Below are positions 33,440-42,425 of a stretch of DNA of 64,000 nt, piece after piece. Position 1 is the first letter of the stretch; each line of letters opens with the position of its first letter. The notes under the pieces were generated by a model. It searched no databases. It saw only the letters and a program-made list of their open reading frames with translations, and was not told the origin of the DNA. Source of the DNA: Cytobacillus dafuensis (GTDB lineage: Bacteria > Bacillota > Bacilli > Bacillales > Cytobacillaceae); NCBI RefSeq assembly GCF_007995155.1, contig NZ_CP042593.1, forward strand, positions 2,398,001 through 2,462,000, written 5' to 3'. The translations under genes were made by a program, and so were the position numbers.

Positions 33440-33958
33440 TTACGCCTGAAAGTTTTTATTTTCAATGACAGTTACATTCGAATTAGTGGTGTTTCCGATT
33501 TGTTTTGTCCTTTCAACAAGCTTATGTACATTTAAGCAGGATTTCTTAGCACCAGAAACTAATAAGGGAACTCCGATAAAGTCGATTTTTAATCCTCTTG
33601 AAAAAAATCCCCCCATTGTCATAGCAAAAGGAACAGTTGGTGAAGTGTTTGAAAAAATAATTTTTTCATCTATTTGAAATTTATCCTCAAATAAATTGCA
33701 AAGGTTTTTTAATGTTGGCACAACAAGCTTAGACGATCTTCTTCCTAAAGTATATACCGAATTTCCACCTTCGTCAGTTCCATGAAAAATAAACTTTCCA
33801 GCGTCGGATTTATTTAGCTTATTAAAATACGGTACATTTAATATTTCTTCCTTCGTAAGTATTCTATTTTCAGGAAGAATTTGTAAATGATAAGACGCAG
33901 CTAGTGCTGTTGTATGAGTTCCACCGAAATCATTATATATATAAATCAACAGGATCAT
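33440..33958 (-). CDS. DUF3189 family protein
   Basis: The 172-residue protein begins with a hydrophobic strand ILLIYIYNDFGGTHTTALAA, then EILNVPYFNKLNKSDAGKFIFHGTDEGGNSVYTLGRR, which matches the uncharacterised DUF3189 family of spore-forming Firmicutes as I remember it. The DFGGTHTT segment looks like a phosphate-binding loop without the lysine. No signal peptide. It lies 83 bases downstream of the iron-sulfur subunit gene, probably in a separate unit. Function unknown. Confidence 0.7.
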   Translation of the reverse strand: MILLIYIYNDFGGTHTTALAASYHLQILPENRILTKEEILNVPYFNKLNKSDAGKFIFHGTDEGGNSVYTLGRRSSKLVVPTLKNLCNLFEDKFQIDEKIIFSNTSPTVPFAMTMGGFFSRGLKIDFIGVPLLVSGAKKSCLNVHKLVERTKQIGNTTNSNVTVIENKNFQA

Positions 33959-34041
33959 CCTTTTATTAAAAGCTAAATTATGAATATTATTATAATCTCC
34001 TGTTAATATGAAAATTATTCAAACATCCAGCGTATGTTAAC

Positions 34042-34530
34042 TTACTCTTTTCTTGATTCCACTCCGTTATGAATGACTGATAAAACTGCTTTTTCGATTT
34101 CCTCATAACTTGTGCATCTGCAAATATTCGATTCCAGCCATTCCTTTATTGTCTCCTTTGAAGGATTTTGATATTTTGAAATCAAGGCATGGCAATTCAT
34201 AATAAATCCAGGTGTACAATATCCGCATTGAAATGCGAAGTTTTCAATAAATGCAGTTTGTATTGGTGCATTTTTTAGCCCTTCGATGGTTGTTATTTTC
34301 CGTCCTGCCGCTTCTACAGCTAGTATTATGCAAGATTTATATGGAAGTCCATCCATAATAATTGTACATGCACCACAATCTCCATTTAGACAGCCTGGTT
34401 TTGAACCAGTCAACCCTAACTCAAGACGGAGAATACTTAATAGAGTGCTAAATGGCCTTATTTCCGTTTGATAAATTTCATCATTAATATCAAGACTGAC
34501 ACTGATATTATTTAAAGGTAAAAAAGCCAC
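34042..34530 (-). CDS. [2Fe-2S] subunit of a molybdenum hydroxylase (PucE/CoxS-like)
   Basis: The 162-residue protein has both cluster-binding sets intact: C47, C52, C55 and C67 (GCLNGDCGAC...C) of the plant-type ferredoxin domain, and C102, C105, C137 and C139 (CGYC...CRC) of the helical domain. It passes electrons from the molybdenum site to FAD in xanthine dehydrogenase-type enzymes. It follows the FAD subunit gene with no gap. Because the catalytic subunit gene upstream is destroyed, this subunit is probably an orphan unless it serves another enzyme. Confidence 0.87.
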   Translation of the reverse strand: MAFLPLNNISVSLDINDEIYQTEIRPFSTLLSILRLELGLTGSKPGCLNGDCGACTIIMDGLPYKSCIILAVEAAGRKITTIEGLKNAPIQTAFIENFAFQCGYCTPGFIMNCHALISKYQNPSKETIKEWLESNICRCTSYEEIEKAVLSVIHNGVESRKE

Positions 34531-35364
34531 TTATTCCGCCTCCAATTCTATTAAAATATCCTTCAATGTATTTCTTAAAACAAATAATCGATACTCTTTA
34601 GAGCCTTCAACATCATTTAGGATTGGGCTTGGCAAATATTTAATAGCATTCATGATTCTTTCATCAATAAGCAATTGCCGATTATTTAACTCTTTTTCAA
34701 CCTCTAATGAGCGAAATGGGAAGGGGCATAATCCGCTAAAAGCAATTCTTAATTGACCATCCTTTTTAAGAGCGGCAAACGTTATCAATGGATATCCTGT
34801 ATCCCATTGCTGCCTCTTTTTAATAGTGTAATGCGGTAATGATAAATAACTTCTCTCTGTATGTAATTGTACTAGAAATTGTCCTTCAACAAGGTTAAGT
34901 GTTTGATTAAAAACCGTATGAATTGGGAGGCTTTTCACCCCGTCTAAACCAGCCAAAATTACATAGCTATCCGCTAAAAGAAAAGGTAATAATGCTTCAC
35001 GATAAAAGATTTGACTACAAATATTTCCTCCTAAAGTAATCTTATTACGTGCAGTGTGATCTGCTATCCCTCTTGAAGTCTTTCTTAGTAGAGGAAAATA
35101 ATTTATTTCTTCTAGAAAAGTTAATGGAATGGCTGCTCCAGCTATTAAAAAATGATCATTTAATTCGAAGATCTTACATTCAGGAATATTTTTTATATCA
35201 ATAATTGCTCCTGTGCGTATTAGGTTTAATCTATGAAGTGTAATGATTTCTGTCCCTCCGCAATAATAAAGAGGCTGCTTATTTGCATGCTTTAATTGAA
35301 AAAATAAATCAATGGCTTCATTCAAGCTGTTTGGCTGATAGTATTCAATATCAGTTGTTAACAT
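34531..35364 (-). CDS. FAD-binding subunit of a molybdenum hydroxylase (PucC/CoxM-like)
   Basis: The 277-residue protein is near the normal length for the medium subunit. FAD contacts are visible in YYCGGTEIITLHR and in ITLGGNICSQIFYREALLP, and the CO dehydrogenase flavoprotein C-terminal domain follows. ATG at 35364 has AAGGAGGTG at 6 bases, ahead of the longer frame starting at 35382. The order (catalytic remnant, FAD, iron-sulfur) is that of xanthine dehydrogenase-type operons. The reading frame is intact although its partner is not. Confidence 0.83.
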   Translation of the reverse strand: MLTTDIEYYQPNSLNEAIDLFFQLKHANKQPLYYCGGTEIITLHRLNLIRTGAIIDIKNIPECKIFELNDHFLIAGAAIPLTFLEEINYFPLLRKTSRGIADHTARNKITLGGNICSQIFYREALLPFLLADSYVILAGLDGVKSLPIHTVFNQTLNLVEGQFLVQLHTERSYLSLPHYTIKKRQQWDTGYPLITFAALKKDGQLRIAFSGLCPFPFRSLEVEKELNNRQLLIDERIMNAIKYLPSPILNDVEGSKEYRLFVLRNTLKDILIELEAE

Positions 35365-35627
35365 CGGGAACACCTCCTTCATTAATCCTCCAAAGTAATT
35401 CTGGAATGATTGGCAAATAGTTAATAGGAAACAGAAAGTGATGTTGATAGACTATTTCCTAGGGCGGCTGGCATTCCAAGTAATCCGTGCTCAAGCATTT
35501 TTGCGTGAAGTATACCTCTCGTTTCAAAATCATTCGTATACTTTGCTTTACCAGTCACTTTTTCATAAGATTCCTTTCGATAATAACCTTTCCCTATCGT
35601 TTCCATTATGGAATTCATCCTCTTCAT
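35351..35627 (-). pseudogene. Remnant of the molybdenum-binding catalytic subunit (PucD/XdhA-like)
   Basis: The frame from 35627 gives a typical N-terminus (GYYRKESYEKVTGKAKYTND, then GILHAKML). It jumps directly to HGLLGMPAALGNSLS, which belongs near the C-terminus of these roughly 750-residue proteins. It then stops, but a shift of one base restores INYLPIIPELLWRINEGGVP and a TGA at 35351, the usual C-terminal end overlapping the FAD subunit start. About 90% of the gene, with all molybdopterin-binding and active-site residues, is missing. The deletion point is near 35492, with a later frameshift. Confidence 0.85.
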
Positions 35628-35751
35628 AACCCGATAACTTGCTGAAGAGTTATTACGATGTTCTATACCACGGTATTAAATTTATGAATCAAATAGAGAA
35701 AAAATGTTATTCCTCTGTAATAAAGCAAAGCTCAATTATGAATTCTTTATA

Positions 35752-35972
35752 AGGTCGTGTTAAAGTTCAGTGTGGAAATTGCTATTTTGTTGTTGATTGA
35801 AGCGGAAGGCACGAGATCCTCGAAAATGCATTCGCATTTCCCTCGTGCGGTGTTTATTCGAGGAAGATTATTCAACGTCCTGCGGGAGAAGCGAGTCAAA
35901 GGGAGACCCCGCAGGAGCGATAGCGACGAGGAGGCTCCCGGACCGCCCGCGGAAAGCGAGTGCCTGCAGTCA
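35752..35972. repeat. Repeat family B, copy 2 (inverted relative to copy 1)
   Basis: The same element as 29851-30079 on the opposite strand, differing at scattered positions (for example GATAGC replacing CTCTTC around 35918). Together the two copies bracket the 30.1-35.7 kb segment as inverted repeats. Confidence 0.85.
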
Positions 35973-35977
35973 CAAAA

Positions 35978-36003
35978 AAGACCCCGATTCATATCGGAGT
36001 CTT
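35978..36003 (-). terminator. Terminator of the spore coat gene
   Basis: AAGACCCCGAT/ATCGGAGTCTT, an 11-bp stem with a 4-base loop, followed by TTTTTGTG on the minus strand. Confidence 0.75.
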
Positions 36004-36033
36004 CAAAATTATTAATTAAAGTGCCTGCTCATT

Positions 36034-36672
36034 TTAATGTGTCTGGTTTTGATTTGGCATTTGCCCGTTCATTTGTGCTGGTGCATAGGCATTTAATAGC
36101 TGCTGCATATCCTGCTGAGCAAGCTGTGGTACTTGATAGTAATGATGTTTATTTTGGTAGATTGACAATTCATACGCCATTTCTATGCAGTTTGGTATAG
36201 AATCAGCGATTACACGTCTTACTACAGGATTTGTCACCTCAAGTGCAGCCATGGCCTTAGAGCCTGCTGCACCCTTTATTGAACCAAGCATTAAGCCAGA
36301 TATACATTCGTCCGTAATTTCAGAAGTTGATTGCAGTGGTTTCTTTGGCTGAGATGGTTGCATTCCGTATACAAAATCATTATCTTGTGTCATTTTATAG
36401 CTTTGTGTAGGTACAGACGGATCTTGACCGGATTTAAAACAATCTACCGTCGTATTATATTCCGATTGAATGAATTGATATTGGCGGTCAAGAATGGTTT
36501 GCAGCTCTTGATCCTTCACACTTGGACGTAGCATAGTGTACAAGTTTAACGTACCAATCGTTCCTGAAAGAACTTCATGAACATCAAATACTTCATGACC
36601 ACCGTGATTTTGTTGAGGTGGTACCATACCAGTATGCATATTTTGATGCATTTGACCTTGCTGATTCATCAT
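36034..36672 (-). CDS. CotF-type spore coat protein
   Basis: The 212-residue protein has Met/Gln/His-rich, low-complexity ends (MMNQQGQMHQNMHTGMVPPQ at the start) around a helical CotF-like domain of the ferritin-like class (EVLSGTIGTLNLYTMLRPSV; NPVVRRVIADSIPNCIEMAY). Such proteins are structural components of the spore coat. GGAGG precedes the ATG. A sporulation sigma promoter is expected, but I could not define one. It stands alone between a repeat and the helicase gene. Confidence 0.8.
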   Translation of the reverse strand: MMNQQGQMHQNMHTGMVPPQQNHGGHEVFDVHEVLSGTIGTLNLYTMLRPSVKDQELQTILDRQYQFIQSEYNTTVDCFKSGQDPSVPTQSYKMTQDNDFVYGMQPSQPKKPLQSTSEITDECISGLMLGSIKGAAGSKAMAALEVTNPVVRRVIADSIPNCIEMAYELSIYQNKHHYYQVPQLAQQDMQQLLNAYAPAQMNGQMPNQNQTH

Positions 36673-36754
36673 AAAAATACCTCCTTAATATTAAAAATCA
36701 CCCCTTATTTTGTGAAAAAAATTATTAATTATTCCTATTTAAGTTTCTGGCCTT

Positions 36755-39322
36755 TTAATATTTGAAATAGCTTTTTTGGTATTTTCTTTCAAAGCAAGGA
36801 TCACAAATTTGAAACTTATGGTCCCAATGAAGCTGTTTTCCACAGCTGCGGCATTTTTTTGCTAATTTTTTGACGTCTGTTTTTAATCTGGTATGGACTT
36901 GGTCACTAATCTCTTCACGGATTCGCTCCCAATAAATTGCCTCTGTTCTCCGATCTAGACGATATAAAAACAATAAATGAAGTCCAATTGCCTTATAAGT
37001 AAGTTCCAATTCCTCTAAATTTCGTTTCTTTATTTGGGGTTCAGGTAATTCGGTGTTATGAATAAGGGCATACATCGTTTTTTCCCACTGCCAAATAAGA
37101 TCTGGTTCCTTTTTAGAAAAAGGGAGATGCAAAAATGAATATAGATCGTTAATGGAAAACTTAGCTTCTATATCTGTTCCGCGAATCTTTTCATATAGGA
37201 TTCTCTCTTCCAAAAGGGCTGCTTTTTTTGTGCCCTTTGGACTTTCAAATTTCTCCCACAGTTCAAAAAATTTTTCGAGATCTCGATAATAGTTTTGAAA
37301 ACGTTCGAAAACTATACTCGTTGGGGCAACTGCGAATGTTCGTATAGGCTTATCCTCAGAAATGAGAAGGTTCCACATCCTATTGATGTTGGAAGTGAAT
37401 GCTACTTTTCCGACATTATAGATCCCTTTACGGCCCGCACGTCCAGCAATTTGTTTGACCTCTTGAGATGTGAGCACCCTTCTTTTCTCTCCATCAAATT
37501 TTTCATTTTCAAGAAAAACTACGCGACGGATTGGAAGATTAAGCCCCATACCGATAGCGTCTGTTGCTACTATGATCGATGTCTCGCCTTTAATAAACCG
37601 ATGAACTTGCTTTTTCCTAGTTTCTGGTGGCATGCTGCCATAAATCATACTAACGGAATGCCCAGAATTTTCTAGTCTTGAGGCTGTTTCAAGAACGCGC
37701 TTTCTAGAAAAACAAATGAGTGCGTCTCCTTTTTCAACTCGGCTAAATTTGAATTCTCTCTTTTCGACTTCTAATGGAATGTCTCGGTGGTACTCATTCA
37801 ATTCAATATTTGATTCTCCGAGTAGCTGCAGGATCATTTCTTTTGCATTTTGACTTCCTATAATGTGTACCTCAGCGGCATTTGCTTTTGTTATAGCTTT
37901 ATACCAGGAAAATCCACGATCTTTATCAGTAATCATTTGTGATTCGTCTATTACAATACAATCATAAAAATCCTTCTCATGAAACATTTCCACTGTGCTT
38001 GATACATGACGAGCTTCTGGAATAAGCTTTTCCTCTTCCCCTGTTTTTAATGAACATAAAGTACCTTCTTCATTAAGTTTATCGTATACTTCGAGAGCAA
38101 GCAGTCTAAGTGGAGCGAGATATAATCCGCTTTGTGCAGCCTTCATTTTTTCAAGCGCACGGTGAGTTTTTCCTGTGTTTGTTTCACCGATATGTAGAAC
38201 ATATCGAATATTTCGTTCTACAGATGGCTGATATTCTTGCCCGAAAATATCATCAATCATCCGTTTTTCTTCTTCTTTTTTACGTTCAACTTCAGCAAGC
38301 TCTTCTGCCCTTATCCTCTCTCTTTCCGAAAGATCATTGAGTAAAATTTCATTATGTTTTTCTGGATCGAAAGGGATTTTGGCTAATTTTAATAAATCTG
38401 TAATGAATTCATGTTGTAAATTTTGAATAAAGCTGTTTGCTAAATACTCACATTCATAAATTATGATTTCCTCCATTAAGGCTTTAACAGTTTCCTTTGA
38501 TAAGCTGCTTTGCTCGTTATTGTAATAGCTTGCAGGTATTTGCTTGATTATTATTGATGGGAGGATATCTGAAAGATAATCGCTTACCAGATCTTCATAA
38601 TGGTAATAATAAGTTTCATATTCAAAAGATGTTCGTTTCCTGTTTCTCGTTTTACGGATGTCCCCTGTTAGCTCATCAAAAAAATCAGATAAAGTTTGAT
38701 ACAAGTCTGGTTCAAATCTACCTAACACATTTAACTTTTCTTCGAGTGCAAATGTGTCTACTAATTGATATCTCTGTTTCGTGTTAAGATCTTTTTGAAA
38801 TTGAAAAGATACGAAGTGCCTAACATATAGATAAAGCAGATCCTCATTTTTCTCAATCAAGGAAATAATTTCTTCACCTAATTCATCTTGAAGGTTTTGC
38901 AGTGCTGTTTGAATACGATCTTCTTCTTTCTTTTGCAGAAACTTCTCTCTCGCTTCCTTATATCGAAGCTCCAAATTAAAATTATTCGTATTCCAAATAC
39001 CGTTCAGCCATTCTTTAGCATCGAATGGCATGTATGTACGCATTTCAGTTCGAAATAGATGATCAAGAACTTTACGATCAATATGCTCTGTTTCATAGCC
39101 CATATTTTTTAAAAACATCTTTTTCTCTATTCTGGAAATACTTGTTGATTTATTTAACCAAACGTTTATCCAGATTTGATTAACATAATTACCTCTATTT
39201 TTAATATACTCTTCAAAAGAAGGAATACATTCTTTCATACCTAGAAACTTGGATAAATCATCTATAATCTTTGATTTTGTTGACTCCACTGCATTTCGAT
39301 AAGTTATTTTCAATTGGTTCAT
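36755..39322 (-). CDS. Suv3-like DExH-box RNA helicase
   Basis: The 855-residue protein has an N-terminal 360-residue helical region with no recognised domain, ending in a charged coiled coil (SERERIRAEELAEVERKKEE). A helicase core follows: Walker A GETNTGKT (379-386), DESQ box (459-462), motif III-like IIGSQ, SIIVATDAIGMGLNLP and motif VI QIAGRAGRKG (624-633). The C-terminus carries a CRSC...CDPC zinc ribbon. The GxTNxGKT loop is typical of Suv3, the mitochondrial RNA degradosome helicase; Bacillus has related proteins. It probably unwinds RNA in the cytoplasm. No operon partner. Confidence 0.85.
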   Translation of the reverse strand: MNQLKITYRNAVESTKSKIIDDLSKFLGMKECIPSFEEYIKNRGNYVNQIWINVWLNKSTSISRIEKKMFLKNMGYETEHIDRKVLDHLFRTEMRTYMPFDAKEWLNGIWNTNNFNLELRYKEAREKFLQKKEEDRIQTALQNLQDELGEEIISLIEKNEDLLYLYVRHFVSFQFQKDLNTKQRYQLVDTFALEEKLNVLGRFEPDLYQTLSDFFDELTGDIRKTRNRKRTSFEYETYYYHYEDLVSDYLSDILPSIIIKQIPASYYNNEQSSLSKETVKALMEEIIIYECEYLANSFIQNLQHEFITDLLKLAKIPFDPEKHNEILLNDLSERERIRAEELAEVERKKEEEKRMIDDIFGQEYQPSVERNIRYVLHIGETNTGKTHRALEKMKAAQSGLYLAPLRLLALEVYDKLNEEGTLCSLKTGEEEKLIPEARHVSSTVEMFHEKDFYDCIVIDESQMITDKDRGFSWYKAITKANAAEVHIIGSQNAKEMILQLLGESNIELNEYHRDIPLEVEKREFKFSRVEKGDALICFSRKRVLETASRLENSGHSVSMIYGSMPPETRKKQVHRFIKGETSIIVATDAIGMGLNLPIRRVVFLENEKFDGEKRRVLTSQEVKQIAGRAGRKGIYNVGKVAFTSNINRMWNLLISEDKPIRTFAVAPTSIVFERFQNYYRDLEKFFELWEKFESPKGTKKAALLEERILYEKIRGTDIEAKFSINDLYSFLHLPFSKKEPDLIWQWEKTMYALIHNTELPEPQIKKRNLEELELTYKAIGLHLLFLYRLDRRTEAIYWERIREEISDQVHTRLKTDVKKLAKKCRSCGKQLHWDHKFQICDPCFERKYQKSYFKY

Positions 39323-39469
39323 GTCCAGACACCCTCTAGCTTATATATTTCCAGAATCATTATTTATTGTAACACTTGCATTGAGAAATCATTAATAATA
39401 ACGTTGATAGAACTAAATTCTTTACTGATTAGCTCAATTGAAGTTTGACTTTATTTTTAGAAAATATTG

Positions 39470-39531
39470 TTGACAAAATGATAAATCGGTCTTATTATTT
39501 ATCTAGAATTAAATAATCTCGAATTCAAAAT
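39470..39531 (+). promoter_or_regulatory. yceI promoter with MhqR/MarR-like operators
   Basis: TTGACA (39470-39475), 17-base spacer and TATTAT (39493-39498) make a near-consensus sigma-A promoter. Just downstream, 39516-39531 (ATCTCGAATTCAAAAT) matches the palindrome ATCTCGAATTCGAGAT of MhqR-type MarR repressors at 14 of 16 positions, and 39500-39510 (TATCTAGAATT) is a second half-site. The promoter is strong and the site is placed to block it. Confidence 0.6.
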
Positions 39532-39563
39532 AAATGAATTCAAACAAAATGGAGGATAATAAA

Positions 39564-40097
39564 ATGACAAATACGAAATGGGCAATTGATCCGGTACACA
39601 GCAGTGTTGATTTCTCAATTAAACATATGATGATTGCAAATGTTAAAGGTACTTTTAATCGATTCGATGCAGTCATTGATGCAGATCCTACGGATTTAAC
39701 GACTGCAAATATTCAATTTACAGTTGATTTATCAAGTATTGATACTCGTAATGAAGATCGCGATAATCACCTTCGTTCAGGAGATTTCTTTAATGTGGAA
39801 AGTTATCCAACAATGACATTCCAATCATCTAAAATTGTAAGTAAAGGTGATGGAGAATATGATGTAACTGGAGAACTATCTCTTCATGGTGTAACGAAGG
39901 TAGAAACATTTGAAGTGACTTACGAAGGATCAGGTAAAGATCCGTGGGGGAATGAAAAAGCGGGTTTCACCGTTGAAGGAGTGATTAAGCGCAGTGAATA
40001 TGGGCTAACTTGGAACTCCGCTCTTGAAACTGGTGGTGTCCTAGTAGGGGATAAAGTAAAGATTTCTCTAGATGTTCAAGCTGCGAAAGCTGAGTAA
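39564..40097 (+). CDS. yceI: YceI family lipocalin-like protein
   Basis: The 177-residue protein has the YceI beta-barrel pattern: WAIDPVHSSVDFSIKHMMI, SSIDTRNEDRDNHLRSGDFF, YPTMTFQSSKI and GELSLHGVTKVETFEV. Family members bind isoprenoid lipids or polyprenyl quinones. There is no signal peptide, so it is cytoplasmic. ATG at 39564 follows TGGAGG; an ATG at 39534 has none. It has its own strong promoter with repressor-like sites and ends at a long terminator, so it is a single-gene unit, possibly induced by quinone-like compounds. Confidence 0.87.
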   Translation: MTNTKWAIDPVHSSVDFSIKHMMIANVKGTFNRFDAVIDADPTDLTTANIQFTVDLSSIDTRNEDRDNHLRSGDFFNVESYPTMTFQSSKIVSKGDGEYDVTGELSLHGVTKVETFEVTYEGSGKDPWGNEKAGFTVEGVIKRSEYGLTWNSALETGGVLVGDKVKISLDVQAAKAE

Positions 40098-40116
40098 TAA
40101 TATTATTAAATAGTTT

Positions 40117-40154
40117 AGGCGGCTCTGAGGAATTTGAATTCCTCAGAGCCGCCT
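40117..40154 (+). terminator. Terminator of yceI
   Basis: AGGCGGCTCTGAGGAATT pairs with AATTCCTCAGAGCCGCCT (about 17 bp, 2-base overlap at the loop), followed by TTTTT. The long perfect stem should also stop transcripts from the convergent dacC side. Confidence 0.85.
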
Positions 40155-40200
40155 TTTTGCCAATGCTAAGCAAATAAATTGTAAGGATCTTAGGTTTAAC

Positions 40201-41685
40201 CTATTGCTCTGCCAAAATTACAGCAATCTTATCTTCAATTACTTTACCTTTCGATCCATTTACTAAATTATTTAATACAATTGAAAAAATTAGTCTTTCC
40301 CCGCTATTTGTATCAACATAACCAGACAATGAGCTCACTGTTGAGATAGACCCTGTTTTCGCTCTTACCTTATTTTGAGCTGGTGAGTTTATCATTCGAT
40401 TCCGTAATGTGCCGCCGACCATTCTGTCTGTTGCTCCAGCAACCGGTAATGAATTCAAATAGGAGTTATACCATTCTTCGTTTTGAATTTCAAAAAGAAG
40501 CTTGGATAATTCGTTGGCTGGAATCAAATTCACATGGGAGATGCCTGAACCATCTCGTAATACTAGTGAATCTATATTCACACCAAGTTTTGTTAATTCT
40601 TCTTCTAGTACCTGAAGACCTTCGTCCCAGCTTCCTTTTCCTTTTACGACTTTCCCCATTTCTTTGATTAAAGTTTCAGCGTGTCCATTATTGCTCAGTT
40701 TCATAAAGGGAATTAGTAATTCAGATAAGGGCATAGATTGATGGGAGGTTAATACGCTAGCTGTTTGAGGAGCTTCTTGAGTACTCATCTTTCCTTTTAT
40801 CTCAATCCCTTGTTCTTGTAGGGATTTATTAAAGAGATCGAGTGCATAGCCTGTCGGTTCCCAGACAGCCATCCATTCCCTTGCTCTGCTTGATTCTAAT
40901 GGAATTGTTCCATTAATAACAATTGAATTATTTCCATGCTGTCGCTCAATTGTAATATTTTTTGTACCATCTTTTGCAACTGTTTTTGCGTTATTAATAA
41001 TTTTTACATAATCTGTTTTTGGTTCTAGAGTAACTAAAGGTGCTTCGCCAGCATTTTTACTAGGGTTTACTTCAACAATAACCGTACCAGCATCATAGTC
41101 TTCATTTGGAGAGGCAGTTAAGGCAGAAACTTGGGCGCCATAATAGTAGGATTCATCGCTCCAGGATAAATCCGTGGAATAACGGATGTCATCATACCAT
41201 GTGTCGTCCGCAATTAAATCTCCTTGGATATTTTTTATTCCTAAAGCCTTAATTTCCTTAGCGAAATTGTCAAAATCAGCTTTTAAAAGAGTAGGGTCAC
41301 CCTTCCCTTTTAAATAAAGATTCCCTTGCAGCGTTTTCCCTTTCACAGAACCATCAGTTAGAATCTCTGTTGTAAATTTGTAATCTTCACCCAAGGTAGC
41401 TAACGCAGCTGCGGCGGTTAATAGCTTCATATTAGATGCGGGTCTTAAACGAATGTCACCGATATGATCATAGAGCAGTTCCCCTGTTTCTGCAGATCTT
41501 ACACTGACACCTGCGAGTGCCCCATATAAGTCAGGATCATTGTTTAGTAGCTGATTCAGTTCCTGAACCAGTTCTCCTCCTTCTTCTACTGCTTGAACGG
41601 CTGGTCCCTCTGAATTTATTTGAGGAACGAGCATTAGCATGAAAATCAATAAAAAACTAAAACTAAATTTCATTGCTTTTTTCAT
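40201..41685 (-). CDS. dacC: D-alanyl-D-alanine carboxypeptidase/endopeptidase (PBP4 type)
   Basis: The roughly 494-residue protein has a signal peptide ([20 protein letters not shown]) and the class C penicillin-binding motifs: SxxK in ASNMKLL near residue 86, SNN in [11 protein letters not shown] and KTG in RAKTGSIST. The spacing between the first two motifs contains the domain II insertion typical of PBP4/DacB/PBP4a. It trims peptidoglycan peptides outside the membrane. ATG at 41685 is 9 bases after GGTGG; another ATG two codons earlier is too close to it. Confidence 0.88.
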   Translation of the reverse strand: MKKAMKFSFSFLLIFMLMLVPQINSEGPAVQAVEEGGELVQELNQLLNNDPDLYGALAGVSVRSAETGELLYDHIGDIRLRPASNMKLLTAAAALATLGEDYKFTTEILTDGSVKGKTLQGNLYLKGKGDPTLLKADFDNFAKEIKALGIKNIQGDLIADDTWYDDIRYSTDLSWSDESYYYGAQVSALTASPNEDYDAGTVIVEVNPSKNAGEAPLVTLEPKTDYVKIINNAKTVAKDGTKNITIERQHGNNSIVINGTIPLESSRAREWMAVWEPTGYALDLFNKSLQEQGIEIKGKMSTQEAPQTASVLTSHQSMPLSELLIPFMKLSNNGHAETLIKEMGKVVKGKGSWDEGLQVLEEELTKLGVNIDSLVLRDGSGISHVNLIPANELSKLLFEIQNEEWYNSYLNSLPVAGATDRMVGGTLRNRMINSPAQNKVRAKTGSISTVSSLSGYVDTNSGERLIFSIVLNNLVNGSKGKVIEDKIAVILAEQ

Positions 41686-41853
41686 AAGCATTAGCCACCT
41701 TTCTTAAATATGTTCATAAGTCCATTTCTTCTTTGAAAGGTGAATTCCCTCTATTTTCAAGATGAGGAAAAAGAAGTGTTTTTCATACAAAAAAGTACAA
41801 AAAAGAATAAAGTAATTGAGGAATATGTAGGTAAAATGAAACAGTGTATCAAA

Positions 41854-42171
41854 CTAATATCTTGTATCTGGTTTATACAAAAAGCGATTTAAATCAATTG
41901 TCCCATTTAGCTTGAATTCTACCCCTTCACTTTCCAATGATAGCTTTTGGATAGAAAAATATTCATCATCTTTTAGTCCAATTTCTCCTTTTGAGTTTAT
42001 TACTCGATGCCAGGGCAATCGGTGTTTTTTACTCATAGAATGAAGGACCCTTACTACTTGTCTTGCTCCTCTCGGACTGCCTGCAAGTTTTGCTATTTGG
42101 CCATAGGTCATAACCTTTCCCTTAGGGATATTTTTAATTATGAAGATGGCTCTTTGTGTGAAAGTCTCCAA
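41854..42171 (-). CDS. Alkyltransferase-like (ATL) DNA-binding protein
   Basis: The 105-residue protein consists of the DNA-binding domain of O6-methylguanine methyltransferases: KVMTYGQIAKLAGSPRGARQVVRVLHS with helix-turn-helix and arginine finger. The active-site PCHRV is replaced by PWHRVINSKG, so the methyl-accepting cysteine is a tryptophan. That defines ATL proteins, which flag O6-alkylguanine for nucleotide excision repair instead of repairing it. Length is normal for the family. The start at 42171 has only a weak ribosome binding site (GGGAG). Confidence 0.85.
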   Translation of the reverse strand: METFTQRAIFIIKNIPKGKVMTYGQIAKLAGSPRGARQVVRVLHSMSKKHRLPWHRVINSKGEIGLKDDEYFSIQKLSLESEGVEFKLNGTIDLNRFLYKPDTRY

Positions 42172-42328
42172 TTGACAAACTCCCTTTATTTGATTTCTTC
42201 CCTAAATAATAGCATATAATACTGTCATTTGAGATTTGGATAAAAACTAGAAATTACGAAACTTATTTTTATTAGTTCGAACTAGAGCAATTACGAGGAT
42301 AGTTTTCAAAATGATAGAAACATAAAAC

Positions 42329-42373
42329 AAAGGCTTTCTTATAGGTCGAAAAATCTGCCTAGAGAAGCCTTTT
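42329..42373. terminator. Bidirectional hairpin terminator
   Basis: AAAGGCTTTCT and AGAGAAGCCTTT form an imperfect stem with inner ATAGG/CCTAG-like pairing; T-run on the plus side, TTTG on the minus side. Confidence 0.5.
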
Positions 42374-42397
42374 TAATTTTTATATTTAGAAATAAAA

Positions 42398-42425
42398 AGG
42401 GAATTATCCTTTTGGACAATCCCCT
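42398..42425 (-). terminator. Terminator of ispA
   Basis: AGGGAATTATCC/GGACAATCCCCT with loop TTTT, followed by TTTTTATTTC on the minus strand, 65 bases beyond the ispA stop. Confidence 0.7.

Noticed and set aside
35757..36200. A 147-codon open frame across repeat B copy 2 and the end of the coat gene
   Set aside because: It exists because the GC-rich repeat lacks stops in some frames; the same happens at 29872-30102. It crosses a terminator and runs antisense to a real gene.
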